From DATHYU01 sp033722675 (lineage in GTDB: Bacteria; Actinomycetota; Acidimicrobiia; Spongiisociales; UBA11373), in contig JAWVYO010000005.1 of NCBI GenBank assembly GCA_033722675.1, positions 1 through 49,287 of the forward strand: a stretch of DNA of 49,287 nucleotides, given 5' to 3'. A program made the translations under genes and the position numbers. Positions within the stretch are counted from its first letter, which is position 1. Each line of letters begins with the position of its first letter. This document shows, in pieces, positions 1 through 7,921 of this stretch. The notes under the pieces were generated by a model, which was given only the letters and a program-made list of their open reading frames with translations, ran no database searches and was not told the DNA's origin.

Positions 1-79
1 CCCCGCTCCGCTCGGGGCGTTCCGGGCCACGCAGGCCCTGCCCCCCGCTCCGCTCGGGGCGTTCCGGGCCACGCAGGCC
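1..79. repeat. Tandem direct repeat, two 37-bp copies, hairpin-forming
   Basis: Positions 1-37 and 43-79 are identical 37-bp copies separated by 5 bp (period 42). Each copy can fold twice: CCCCG pairs with CGGGG around a 7-nt loop, and GGCC pairs with GGCC around ACGCA. The first copy starts at the window edge, so the array may continue to the left. It lies upstream of the EamA gene and could be the end of a terminator-like or intergenic repeat array. Its function is unknown. Confidence 0.8.
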
Positions 80-116
80 GAGTCACGTCGGCCTGACGCG
101 CGAGTTCGGCGGGCCG

Positions 117-122
117 TACGCT
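117..122 (+). promoter_or_regulatory. Putative -10 box (TACGCT) for a leaderless EamA transcript
   Basis: TACGCT ends 7 nt before the GTG at 130 and no Shine-Dalgarno sequence lies between them. The same TAnnnT-to-start spacing recurs at several other genes in this window, which is the arrangement expected for leaderless mRNAs in actinobacteria. Confidence 0.5.
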
Positions 123-129
123 GACCGCC

Positions 130-996
130 GTGACGAGGTCACCGCATACGACGGGCGTGCTGCTGGCGGCGAGCGGGATGCTGCTCATCAGCCTCGACTC
201 CCTGTGGATCCGCCTCTCGGAGGCCGGCAGCTGGGAGGTCGCCTTCTGGCTGGGCACCTTCATCGCCCTGTCGATGTCGGTGCTCGTGCGCCTCGTCACC
301 GGCCGCTCCCCCGTGTCGATCCTCCGGCGAGACGGGCTGCCCCTCCTCGTCTCGGGGGCACTCCAATCCGGGAGCGGGATCTTCTTCGTGCTCGCCCTCG
401 GCCTCACGACCGTGGCGAACGTGGTGGTCATCATCGCCACGGCCCCGATCCTCGCCGGCGTCGTGGCCCGGCTCACGATCGGCGAGTCGGCGCCCCGGCG
501 GGTGTGGCTCGCCACCCCGGTGTCGATCGCCGGCATCGCGCTCGTGGTGGGCGGTTCGCTCGGCGCGGGACGGATCGAGGGTGATCTGCTCGCCGTGGCG
601 GCGATCTCGTGCTTCGCCTTCAACGTCACCCTCTGGCGCCGCTACCCCGACCTGAACCGGATGATGGCGGTGGGCCTCGGCGGGCTCGGCATGGCCCTCG
701 TCTCCCTCGTGGCGGCGTCGCCGTCCTCTGTCGACGGACGGGCCCTGGGGATCCTCGCCGTCGCCGGCGTCCTCACCGGTCCGGCGGGGCGGGTGGCGCT
801 GGCGTCGTCCACCCGGTTCCTGGGCGCCGCCCAGGCGAGCCTGTTCACCCCGATCGAGACGGTGGCGGCCACGACGTGGGCCTGGCTGTTCCTCGGCGAG
901 CCGGCGCCCGCGACGACCATCGCCGGCGGCGCGATCGTGCTGGCGGCCGTCGTCTACGGGACGTCGCGGCCCAGGGTCAGTCCCTCGCCCGGATGA
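130..996 (+). CDS. EamA/DMT-family membrane transporter
   Basis: A 288-residue protein made almost entirely of hydrophobic helices, matching the usual length and ten-helix layout of the drug/metabolite transporter superfamily. Two EamA repeats are visible, about residues 10-140 and 150-285, and the second ends in the typical segment around LFTPIETVAATTWAWLFLGE. It should sit in the cytoplasmic membrane and export or import a small metabolite; the substrate cannot be read from the sequence. The GTG start is chosen because a TACGCT box lies 7 nt upstream. Its 3' end overlaps the convergent universal stress gene by 20 nt. Confidence 0.85.
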   Translation: MTRSPHTTGVLLAASGMLLISLDSLWIRLSEAGSWEVAFWLGTFIALSMSVLVRLVTGRSPVSILRRDGLPLLVSGALQSGSGIFFVLALGLTTVANVVVIIATAPILAGVVARLTIGESAPRRVWLATPVSIAGIALVVGGSLGAGRIEGDLLAVAAISCFAFNVTLWRRYPDLNRMMAVGLGGLGMALVSLVAASPSSVDGRALGILAVAGVLTGPAGRVALASSTRFLGAAQASLFTPIETVAATTWAWLFLGEPAPATTIAGGAIVLAAVVYGTSRPRVSPSPG

Positions 997-1519
997 CGAT
1001 CGTGGTGCCGGGGAAGGAGCGGACGAGCTTCGTGCCGGTCGAACCCAGGAGCCCCTCGTACTTGCCGTGACCGTGGCTCCCGATGACGAGGACGTCGGCG
1101 CCCTCCTCCTTCGCGAACGCCAGCGTCGTCGACGCCGTCTTGTACTCGCTGGTCCGCCAGTTCTGCTTCGCAGTGATCCCCTGCTCCTTGAGCCCGTCGA
1201 CGACCGGCTTGGTCCGCGACCGCGCAGTCGACATGAGGGCGTGGAGGACCGGTGAATCGGACTTGGCGGGCTTGCGGGCGCCCACCGATCCCGTGAGCTG
1301 CTGGGCGGCCTTGTCCCCCGCCATGAGCGTGGCGCCGGCCTCCTTCGCGATGCGGGCGGCGTCCTCGACGCCCGTGTCGCCGAGCCGGCGGAGGAAGTCG
1401 GTCGGCACGTTCATGGCCGTGAAGACGGTCACGGTGTCGCCGTCCTCGTACCAGCGGGCCACCGTCTCGACGACCTGTTCGGAGGGGAGCGTCCCATCGG
1501 TGGCGACCAGGATGTGCAT
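977..1519 (-). CDS. Universal stress protein (UspA family)
   Basis: 180 residues beginning MHILVATDG, the usual first strand of the Usp fold. Near the C-terminus VIGSHGHGKYEGLLGS resembles the ATP-binding G-x2-G-x9-G-S motif but is one residue shorter, so nucleotide binding is likely but unproven. The frame stays open further upstream, but the ATG at 1519 is preceded by GAAGGGA at good spacing and starts exactly at the fold, so I reject the longer form. A central insertion of about 30 residues (rich in K, R and S) makes it longer than a minimal Usp. Role: soluble stress-related protein. It points away from the transporter operon at 1672. Confidence 0.85.
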   Translation of the reverse strand: MHILVATDGTLPSEQVVETVARWYEDGDTVTVFTAMNVPTDFLRRLGDTGVEDAARIAKEAGATLMAGDKAAQQLTGSVGARKPAKSDSPVLHALMSTARSRTKPVVDGLKEQGITAKQNWRTSEYKTASTTLAFAKEEGADVLVIGSHGHGKYEGLLGSTGTKLVRSFPGTTIVIRARD

Positions 1520-1611
1520 GTGGCGATTCCCTTCGGTTCTCGGCCCCCGCATCGTAGGGCACGACCGAACCGCCGCGCGGTGGCGCCCCGGCCGGCTCCG
1601 GAGCGTCCTGT

Positions 1612-1617
1612 TATGTT
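1612..1617 (+). promoter_or_regulatory. Putative -10 box (TATGTT) for the proVWX-like operon
   Basis: TATGTT lies about 55 nt upstream of the ATPase start, in the 152-bp gap between the divergent stress protein and the importer operon. A related TATGGT box precedes the binding-protein gene. This is a pattern match only; no -35 is clear. Confidence 0.35.
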
Positions 1618-1671
1618 CAACGCCCAGGGCGTCGGTGACGGCGTCCGGCACCGCCCACCCGGAGGAGGGGG

Positions 1672-2895
1672 ATGGCACAGCACGGCGAGGAGATCATCCG
1701 GCTCGAGAACGTCTACAAGATCTTCGGGCCCCAGCCCCGAGGACGGGCGTTCGACCTGGTCCGGGCAGGCGTCGGCAAGGACGAGGTCCTGCGTCGATCC
1801 GGCCACGTGGTCGGCCTCGACAATGTGAACTTCACGGTCCGCAAGGGCGAGCTGTTCGTCGTCATGGGCCTGTCGGGATCGGGCAAGTCGACGGCCATCC
1901 GGACCGTGAACAAGCTGCACGACATCACCCACGGCCACGTGTGGTTCGAGGGCGAGGACGTGCAGACGTTCGAGGGCACCAAGCTCCAGGAGTTCCGCCG
2001 GGAGAAGATGGGCATGGTGTTCCAGCACTTCGCCCTCATGCCCCACCGCAACGTCATCGACAACACCGGCTACGGCCTCAAGATCCAGGGGAAGTCGAAG
2101 GCCCAGCGGGACGAGGCGAGCATGCGGGCGCTGTCGCTCGTGGGGCTGGAGCCCTACGCCCTCAACATGCCCTCCGAGCTGTCGGGCGGCATGCAGCAGC
2201 GCGTCGGTCTGGCCCGGGCGCTGGCCTCCAACCCCGACGTCCTCCTCATGGACGAGGCCTTCTCCGCCCTCGACCCGCTCATCCGCCGCCAGATGCAGGA
2301 CGAGCTGATCGAGATCCAGAACGAGCTGCAGAAGACGGTGCTCTTCATCACCCACGACCTCAACGAGGCCCTGCGCATCGGCGATCGCGTCTGCATCATG
2401 CGTGACGGCGCCGTCGTGCAGATCGGCACCCCCGAGGAGATCCTCACGAAGCCGGCCACCGGCTACGTCGCCGAGTTCGTCCAGGACGTCGACCAGGGCC
2501 GGGTCATCGAGGTCCAGGAGGTCATGGCCGATCCCAACCCCGTCGCCGCCGGGACGGGCCTCAAGGAGGCGCTCGGCGTCATCGGCGACCTGTCGGGCGC
2601 CTTCGTGGTGGACGACCGGGGCCGGCCGACCGCCGTGCTCACCTCCGCCGACGGCCTCCGGGTCGCCGGCATGGGGTCCGACGACCTGTCGAACGCCCTC
2701 CGGAGCGACTTCGAGCAGACGAAGCCCACCACCCGCCTCAACGACGTGTACGCCGCGGCGGGACGCGGCCTGCCGATCGCCGTCGTCGACGACGACGGCG
2801 TCCTGGTCGGCAATCTCGACCCACGCCTCATCATGGAGGAGATGGGTCGCGTCGAAGGCCTGATCGACAACTTCGAACGAGAGGTGTTCCTCTAA
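1672..2895 (+). CDS. proV: Glycine betaine/proline ABC importer, ATP-binding subunit with CBS domains
   Basis: 407 residues. The ABC core has Walker A GLSGSGKST (66-73), a Q-loop glutamine near 118, signature LSGGMQQR (170-177), Walker B VLLMDEAFSALD (190-201) and the H-loop histidine in FITHDLNEAL. The N-terminal segment about 12-45 is the long lead-in typical of ProV/OpuAA rather than of generic ABC ATPases. The last 130 residues resemble paired CBS modules, which act as ionic-strength sensors in OpuA. It energises uptake of quaternary-amine osmolytes at the inner face of the membrane. GGAGGAGG precedes the ATG. Its TAA shares one base with the start of the permease gene (TAATG), so the two should be translationally coupled. 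Confidence 0.93.
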   Translation: MAQHGEEIIRLENVYKIFGPQPRGRAFDLVRAGVGKDEVLRRSGHVVGLDNVNFTVRKGELFVVMGLSGSGKSTAIRTVNKLHDITHGHVWFEGEDVQTFEGTKLQEFRREKMGMVFQHFALMPHRNVIDNTGYGLKIQGKSKAQRDEASMRALSLVGLEPYALNMPSELSGGMQQRVGLARALASNPDVLLMDEAFSALDPLIRRQMQDELIEIQNELQKTVLFITHDLNEALRIGDRVCIMRDGAVVQIGTPEEILTKPATGYVAEFVQDVDQGRVIEVQEVMADPNPVAAGTGLKEALGVIGDLSGAFVVDDRGRPTAVLTSADGLRVAGMGSDDLSNALRSDFEQTKPTTRLNDVYAAAGRGLPIAVVDDDGVLVGNLDPRLIMEEMGRVEGLIDNFEREVFL

Positions 2896-5018
2896 TGAAC
2901 TTCCTGACCGGCCTCCTGGCGCAGACCGACTCGGGCAAGAGCATCTGGGACAACCTCGTCCTCGATGAGTACGAGATCCCCTTCGGCGAATGGGCCGACC
3001 AGTCCGTCGACTGGATCGACAACAACCTCGGCTGGCTGCTCGACGCCATCAACTGGCCCTTCGACACCCTCATCGGGTTCCTCGTCAACGACTTCCTCGC
3101 GCAGATCTCGTGGGTGTGGGTCGTGCTGGGGATGGGCCTCATCGCCGCGCTGGTGCGGAACGTGAAGGTGGGCGCCTTCGTCGCCCTGGCCCTGGCCGCC
3201 TGCGGGATCCTCGGCAACGCCTACTGGATCGAGACCGCCCGGACGATCGGGTTCATCGGCGTCGCCGTGATCCTCTGCGTGATCGTCGGCATCCCGATCG
3301 GGATCGCCGCCGGCCGGGTCGACGCGATCTGGCAGGTCACCCGGCCGATCCTCGACGCCATGCAGGTCGTCCACTCCTTCGTCTACATGCTCCCGTTCAT
3401 CTTCTTCTGGGGCATCGGCGAGGTGTCGGCGACGATGGTGACGATGGTGTTCGCCCTCCCCCCGCTCATCCGGCTCACCAACCTGGGCATCCGCCAGGTC
3501 CCCGCCGACGTGGTGGAGGCGGCGCGGTCCTTCGGCGCCCCCGAGCGCCGGGTGCTCTTCGACGTCCAGCTGCCGCTGGCGCGTCCCGCCATCATGACCG
3601 GCATCAACCAGACCCTGCTGCTGGCGATCTCCATGCTCGGTATCGCCGCCATCATGGGCGCCGGCGGCCTCGGCCGTCTGCTCTTCCGGGCCCTGTCGAA
3701 CCAGGACGTCGCCCTCGCCGCGTCCGGCGGCCTCGCCTTCTTCCTCGTCGCCGTCGTGCTCGACCGCATGTCGCAACGGGAGGACACCGACACCGGGAAC
3801 CTCTGGCAGCGAATCCGTGAGGCCTGGGCCCATCGCCGCGACCCCGAGGGCCTGCTCCCCGACGAGGACGAGGGTGACGCCGTCGCCACGTTCAAGCCGG
3901 AGGAGACCTACGCACCGATCTCCCCGAAGGAGCGTCTGCCGCTCTTCCTGACCCTCGGCGGCGGCGCGGTGGCGGCCATCGCGGCCTTCCTCCCGTGGAC
4001 CTCCGGCGCCGGGAAGATCAGCGCCTGGGGACGCCGCGCCGACGAGGAGCTCGTCGACCAGACGTTCAGCGGCCTGCACGCCTCGGGCGGATCCTGGTTC
4101 GGGATCGTGGTACTCGGCCTCGGCCTGTTCGCCGTCGCCGCGGCGGTGAGCGTCTACCTCCGCCCCGGTCGCGGAGCCCGGTGGCTGACCACCGACGGCG
4201 CCGCGCTGGCGATGTTCGGCGTGTTCGGCACGGCGCTCATGCACGTCCTGGCGAACAAGCCCCCGCTGGCCGCCGACCCCGGCACCGGCATCGGGGTGAT
4301 CCTCGCCCTCGTCGGCGGACTCGTGGGAACCGTGGGCGGGATCATGTGGCTGCGCGTCGCCCCCCACACCCCCTTCCACCCGCTCAAGGCGACCGTGGCG
4401 AAGGGCCGGCTCATCGGCGTGGCCATCTCGGTCGTCTTCCTCCTGGTCGGGGCACTCTCGGCCTGGAGCTTCGACGCCCGCCAGGACGTCATCATCAGCC
4501 CCGAGATCGAGGCCCAGATCGAGGAGCTCCAGCAACGCGCCCAGGAGAACCCGGCCGACGCCGCGGTGATCGCCAACGACATCGCCAACCTGCTCGCCTC
4601 CGCCCAGGCGGAGGACGCCATCATCCTCGACGGCATCACGAGCGAGGGCACCCAGCTCGGGCTCTGGACCCTCCTGACGGGGATCCTGGCGCTCGGGACG
4701 ACCGTGCCGGCGATCGGGCTGATCCGCGGCGTCAACGACCGCAGGAACTGGGTGTGGAGCGCGATCACCGCGGGTCTCGGCGCCATCGTCGCCCTCACCG
4801 CGTTCGGGTGGATCGCCACCCACGTGCGGTCCGCCGACCCGAACTTCTTCAGCGGTGTGGGGTCCTTCCTCACGCTGGCGGGCGGCTTCTTCATCGTGGC
4901 CTCCACGATGTCCGTCCTGAAGGAGTTCCGTCGCTCCCAGGTGTACGAACCGCTGCCCCAGCTGGCCGAGGCCGAGGCGTCCGAGGACGCCGAGGCCATG
5001 GCCGGCGCCGAGGCCTGA
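2895..5018 (+). CDS. proW: Glycine betaine/proline ABC importer permease with long C-terminal membrane extension
   Basis: 707 residues, about twice the usual ProW/OpuAB length. Residues 1-300 are a normal permease: an N-terminal region before the helices, then a transport domain with the coupling helix motif VEAARSFGAPERRVLFDVQLP. After a charged linker (about 300-345) come further hydrophobic stretches, for example AALAMFGVFGTALMHVL and FLTLAGGFFIVASTMSVL, about eight by eye. A polar, Glu/Gln/Ala-rich segment around 535-575 (SPEIEAQIEELQQRAQENP) interrupts them and may be a coiled coil outside the bilayer. I see no internal stop or frameshift, so this is a real fusion or accretion. The function of the extension is unknown. 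It follows proV with a 1-nt overlap. Confidence 0.88.
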   Translation: MNFLTGLLAQTDSGKSIWDNLVLDEYEIPFGEWADQSVDWIDNNLGWLLDAINWPFDTLIGFLVNDFLAQISWVWVVLGMGLIAALVRNVKVGAFVALALAACGILGNAYWIETARTIGFIGVAVILCVIVGIPIGIAAGRVDAIWQVTRPILDAMQVVHSFVYMLPFIFFWGIGEVSATMVTMVFALPPLIRLTNLGIRQVPADVVEAARSFGAPERRVLFDVQLPLARPAIMTGINQTLLLAISMLGIAAIMGAGGLGRLLFRALSNQDVALAASGGLAFFLVAVVLDRMSQREDTDTGNLWQRIREAWAHRRDPEGLLPDEDEGDAVATFKPEETYAPISPKERLPLFLTLGGGAVAAIAAFLPWTSGAGKISAWGRRADEELVDQTFSGLHASGGSWFGIVVLGLGLFAVAAAVSVYLRPGRGARWLTTDGAALAMFGVFGTALMHVLANKPPLAADPGTGIGVILALVGGLVGTVGGIMWLRVAPHTPFHPLKATVAKGRLIGVAISVVFLLVGALSAWSFDARQDVIISPEIEAQIEELQQRAQENPADAAVIANDIANLLASAQAEDAIILDGITSEGTQLGLWTLLTGILALGTTVPAIGLIRGVNDRRNWVWSAITAGLGAIVALTAFGWIATHVRSADPNFFSGVGSFLTLAGGFFIVASTMSVLKEFRRSQVYEPLPQLAEAEASEDAEAMAGAEA

Positions 5019-5054
5019 ACCGGCGCCGGGTCGGCGGAAGCCGCCTGCTGCCGT

Positions 5055-5060
5055 TATGGT
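5055..5060 (+). promoter_or_regulatory. Putative -10 box (TATGGT) upstream of the binding-protein gene
   Basis: TATGGT lies in the 106-bp gap between the permease and the binding-protein gene. With the hairpin that follows at 5071-5104 it suggests extra, independent transcription of the binding protein, which importers usually need in excess. No experimental support. Confidence 0.35.
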
Positions 5061-5070
5061 CTAGAAAGGT

Positions 5071-5104
5071 TCGCGAGTTCCTCCGTCAACGGGCGGACTC
5101 GCGA
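5071..5104 (+). other. Leader hairpin before the binding-protein gene
   Basis: TCGCGAGT (5071-5078) is perfectly complementary to ACTCGCGA (5097-5104), with a smaller CCG/CGG pairing inside the loop. No T-tract follows, so it is more likely an mRNA stabiliser or processing barrier than a terminator. It lies 20 nt upstream of the ATG and leaves the ribosome binding site free. Confidence 0.5.
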
Positions 5105-5124
5105 TCGCAACCGGAAGGGAACCA

Positions 5125-6333
5125 ATGAAACTCACCAAGATCAGGCTGTTCGCCGTCATCGCGGCGTTGGCCTTGGTCGTCGCTGCGTGTGGCGACGACG
5201 ACAGCGGGGACGCCGGCGACGGCGACACCGCGACCACCACGACCGCTGCGGCGACCACGACGGCCGGCGACGGCGGCGGCGACATGGCCATGCCCGGCGA
5301 GGGCGTGGAGGTCACGCAGGCCCGGGCCGACTGGTCCACGGGCTACTTCCAGGCCTACGTCTATCACAACCTCCTCGAGGAGCTGGGATACGACGTGAGC
5401 GATCCGGCGGACTCGGAGCTCGGTCCGTCCCTGGCCTATCTCTCGATGGCCCAGGGCGACATCGACTTCTGGGTGAACAGCTGGATGCCGGGCCACCTGA
5501 GCTGGTTCGAGCCGGAGCTGCCGGACGGATCGCAGGTCGGCGACCACCTCACCGTGGTCGGTGAAGAGATGATCGCCGGTGGCCTCCAGGGCTTCCTCGT
5601 CACGAAGACCTTCGCCGAGGAGTTCGACATCAAGTACCTCAGCGACATCGTGAACAACCCGGACGCACTCGCCGCGTTCGACGCCGAGGACCCGGTCCCG
5701 GGCAACGGCGTCGCCGACATCTACGGGTGTCAGCAGTCCTTCACGTGTGACGACATCATCCAGAACATCATCGCCTTCAACGAGACCCAGGGCATCCAGC
5801 CCGAGGGCTCCATGCAGCAGGTCATCGCCGGATACGACGCCATGGCCGCCGAGGCCACGGCGAAGGCCGACGAAGGCACGCCGATGGTGATCTACACGTG
5901 GACGCCGAGCGCCTACATCACGAACCTCCGTCCCGGCGACAACGTCGTCTGGCTCGGAGTCAAGGAAGTCCTCGACGACTCGAACCCCGCCGGTCTCGAC
6001 GGTGGTGCGGAGCACGATCAGCGCCCCGGCACCGCCAGCATCGGTGAGGATCAGTGCCCCTCGGCCGCCGATCTCGGCACCTGCCAGGTCGGCTGGGTCG
6101 TCGCCGACATCCTCGTGACGGCGAACACCGAGTTCCTCGAGGCGAACCCCGCAGCCGCCGAGCTCCTCGAGCTCGTGAAGCTGCCGGTCATCGACGTGTC
6201 GCTCGCGAACGTCGCCCAGTCGACGGGCGCCGACACGAACGAGGCCATCCTGGGTCTCGCCGAGGACTGGATCGAGGAGAACCGCGCGACCGTGGACGCC
6301 TGGCTCGAGCAGGCCAGGGCCGCGGCCGGCTGA
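5125..6333 (+). CDS. proX: Glycine betaine/proline-type ABC importer, substrate-binding lipoprotein
   Basis: 402 residues. A lipoprotein signal peptide is clear: a basic start, a hydrophobic core and lipobox VAAC with the lipidated cysteine at 22, followed by an acidic and Thr/Ala-rich linker up to about residue 55. The rest matches the OpuAC/ProX binding fold, including AWMPG-like WVNSWMPGHLSWF, where aromatic residues normally cage the quaternary ammonium group. Exact substrate (betaine, proline betaine, choline or similar) is not certain. GGAAGGGAACC before the ATG is a good ribosome site. It closes the importer operon, with its own likely promoter and leader hairpin upstream and a strong terminator hairpin 23 bp downstream. 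Confidence 0.9.
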   Translation: MKLTKIRLFAVIAALALVVAACGDDDSGDAGDGDTATTTTAAATTTAGDGGGDMAMPGEGVEVTQARADWSTGYFQAYVYHNLLEELGYDVSDPADSELGPSLAYLSMAQGDIDFWVNSWMPGHLSWFEPELPDGSQVGDHLTVVGEEMIAGGLQGFLVTKTFAEEFDIKYLSDIVNNPDALAAFDAEDPVPGNGVADIYGCQQSFTCDDIIQNIIAFNETQGIQPEGSMQQVIAGYDAMAAEATAKADEGTPMVIYTWTPSAYITNLRPGDNVVWLGVKEVLDDSNPAGLDGGAEHDQRPGTASIGEDQCPSAADLGTCQVGWVVADILVTANTEFLEANPAAAELLELVKLPVIDVSLANVAQSTGADTNEAILGLAEDWIEENRATVDAWLEQARAAAG

Positions 6334-6356
6334 TCCCCGACCCATCACGCGAACAC

Positions 6357-6386
6357 GAGGAGGCGCTCCCCCGGGAGCGCCTCCTC
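6357..6386 (+). terminator. Strong hairpin terminator after the importer operon
   Basis: Two 14-nt arms, 6357-6370 and 6373-6386, are perfectly complementary around a 2-nt loop. There is no T-tract, which is common in high-GC genomes. It separates the importer operon from the IclR gene. Confidence 0.75.
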
Positions 6387-6426
6387 CGCGTCCGGGGGTG
6401 TCCCGGCGGGCTCCGGACGACGCTGC

Positions 6427-6472
6427 TACGGTGACGTTGCACGCACTGCACAGCAGTTGCACACCATGCAAC
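6427..6472 (+). promoter_or_regulatory. Promoter and tandem palindromic operator of the first IclR gene
   Basis: TACGGT at 6427-6432 is a probable -10 box. Directly after it lie two copies of one motif. The second, 6456-6472, is a perfect palindrome GTTGCA-N5-TGCAAC; the first, 6436-6452, is GTTGCA-N5-TGCACA. The copies are 20 bp apart, two helical turns, and cover the expected transcription start, so binding would block initiation. Palindromes of this size fit dimeric IclR regulators, making autorepression the simplest reading. Confidence 0.65.
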
Positions 6473-6485
6473 GGAAGGGCATCGG

Positions 6486-7232
6486 GTGGCGACCCACCAG
6501 TCACTGCATCGAGCGGTCACCGTGCTGCGCGCGTTCACCGAAGCCGAGCCGGCGCTGACCGTCACCGAGGTGGCCGACCGGACGAACCTCCACAAGAGCA
6601 CGGCATCGCGACTCCTCGCCGCGCTCCTCGACGACGGCCTGGTGCGCCACGACCGCGGCACCGGCCGCTACTCCCTCGGCATGGGCGTCGTGGAACTCGC
6701 CGGCGTGGCCCTCGGGCAGATCGACGTCCGCGGCGCCGCCATGCCCCACATGGAGGCGCTGGCGGCCGCCACGGGCGAGACGGTCTCGGTGGTGGTCCGG
6801 CGCGGGACCGAGGCGATCACCGTCGCCCACCAGCCGGGCACCAGGGCCACCCGCCACGTGGCATGGATCGGCCGGCGCATGCCCCTCCGCTCGACGGCCG
6901 CCGGCCGAGCGATCCTCGCCTCGATGCTGCGCCGGGGCGACGACTGGAGGGCCGCCGCCGGGACCGACGTCCCCGGCCTCGCCGAGCGTCTTGGGGCGAT
7001 CGCGGACGCCGGGGTCGCCCACGAGGACGAGGCGTTCGAGGCCGGCGTGGCCGCCGTGGCCGCCCCGATTCCGGACCGGACGGGCGCCGTCGACGCCGCC
7101 GTCGCCCTGAGCGGACCCGCCGACCGGTTCGACCGCCCCCGGCGGGACGAGGCCGCGACGACCCTCGTGGCGGCCGCCTCGGCGATCGCCACCGACCTGG
7201 GCCTCCGCGAGCCCGCCCGGGACGTCGCATGA
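6486..7232 (+). CDS. IclR-family transcriptional regulator
   Basis: 248 residues. Residues 5-60 are the winged helix-turn-helix (LTVTEVADRTNLHKSTASRLLAALLDDG contains the recognition helix), and about 75-245 is the IclR effector domain (the segment LRSTAAGRAILA is typical). The GTG start is preceded by GGAAGGG. It heads a cluster with the unknown protein, the MttB-like methyltransferase and the CMD-like protein, and overlaps the next gene by 4 nt (ATGA), so it probably controls itself and these genes through the operator at 6436-6472. The effector is unknown; a methylated amine or a breakdown product is plausible from context. Confidence 0.9.
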   Translation: MATHQSLHRAVTVLRAFTEAEPALTVTEVADRTNLHKSTASRLLAALLDDGLVRHDRGTGRYSLGMGVVELAGVALGQIDVRGAAMPHMEALAAATGETVSVVVRRGTEAITVAHQPGTRATRHVAWIGRRMPLRSTAAGRAILASMLRRGDDWRAAAGTDVPGLAERLGAIADAGVAHEDEAFEAGVAAVAAPIPDRTGAVDAAVALSGPADRFDRPRRDEAATTLVAAASAIATDLGLREPARDVA

Positions 7233-7861
7233 CGACCGTCGCCGCTCCCGTCCACCTGGGACCCGACGACGTGGTTGCCGGCCGGGCCTTCACCCATCCC
7301 GACCACGTCGAACCGGACCGGGCGGTCATGTACCTCCTCGCCCGTGATTTCCACCGCCATCTCACCGAGTCGGGTGAGGGCCCCGACCCGGTGATCCGGC
7401 ACCTGCCCGGCCCCGACGACTGGTACCGGCGGGTGGTCATCCCCCGGCCGTCGGAGGTGGCCGGGTGCGACCGCCTCACCGTGGTCGGGTTCTTCGGCCG
7501 CGTGCGCGACGAAGTCGACCCCGCCGTGGAGGCGGAGATCAAGGCCCTGAGCGACCGCCTCGTCGACGCCGTGCTCACGACCCCCGACGTGCTCGGATAC
7601 TCCACCCACCTCCTCGCCGACGAGCGCAACTACGCCAACCTCGTGATCGTGCGCGGCACCGAGGTGCTCGACCGGTGGCGGTCCGTCGACCCCCATCCAC
7701 GGGCAGCCGCCGACGTGTCGCCCGACTACTACCGCCACGTCCGCATCTACCGGGGTGCCATCGCCGGAGCGGAGCTGTGCGACGGCACCGTGCGCCTCGA
7801 CTCGGTCAAGTACTGGGACTATCGGGACGACCCCGTCTGGCACGCCGTCCGACGCCTCTGA
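7229..7861 (+). CDS. Hypothetical protein in an MttB-like cluster
   Basis: 210 residues, soluble, no signal peptide or membrane helix. I do not recognise the family. The sequence is rich in charged and aromatic residues with several possible metal or acid-base positions (DFHRHL, HLLADERNY, DYYRHVRIYRG, KYWDYRDD). The start is fixed by a 4-nt ATGA overlap with the IclR gene, so it is translationally coupled to it, and the MttB-like gene follows 60 bp later. Coupling to a regulator and position before a methyltransferase suggest a role in the same catabolic step, perhaps an accessory or a small enzyme. That role is inference only. Confidence 0.75.
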   Translation: MTTVAAPVHLGPDDVVAGRAFTHPDHVEPDRAVMYLLARDFHRHLTESGEGPDPVIRHLPGPDDWYRRVVIPRPSEVAGCDRLTVVGFFGRVRDEVDPAVEAEIKALSDRLVDAVLTTPDVLGYSTHLLADERNYANLVIVRGTEVLDRWRSVDPHPRAAADVSPDYYRHVRIYRGAIAGAELCDGTVRLDSVKYWDYRDDPVWHAVRRL

Positions 7862-7921
7862 TGGTCTTCGTCCGGCCGTTCGACGAGAATCCCCGCCGAT
7901 GACGAGCACCCGGGGACGACC

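Noticed and set aside
1520..1678. An N-terminal extension of the universal stress protein to 1678.
   Set aside because: The added residues show no similarity to the fold, run into the importer promoter and lack a ribosome site, while ATG 1519 has one.
5033..5045. A short GGCGG-AAG-CCGCC hairpin after the permease gene, considered as a terminator.
   Set aside because: Only five base pairs with no T-tract; the downstream gene is part of the same function and probably partly co-transcribed.
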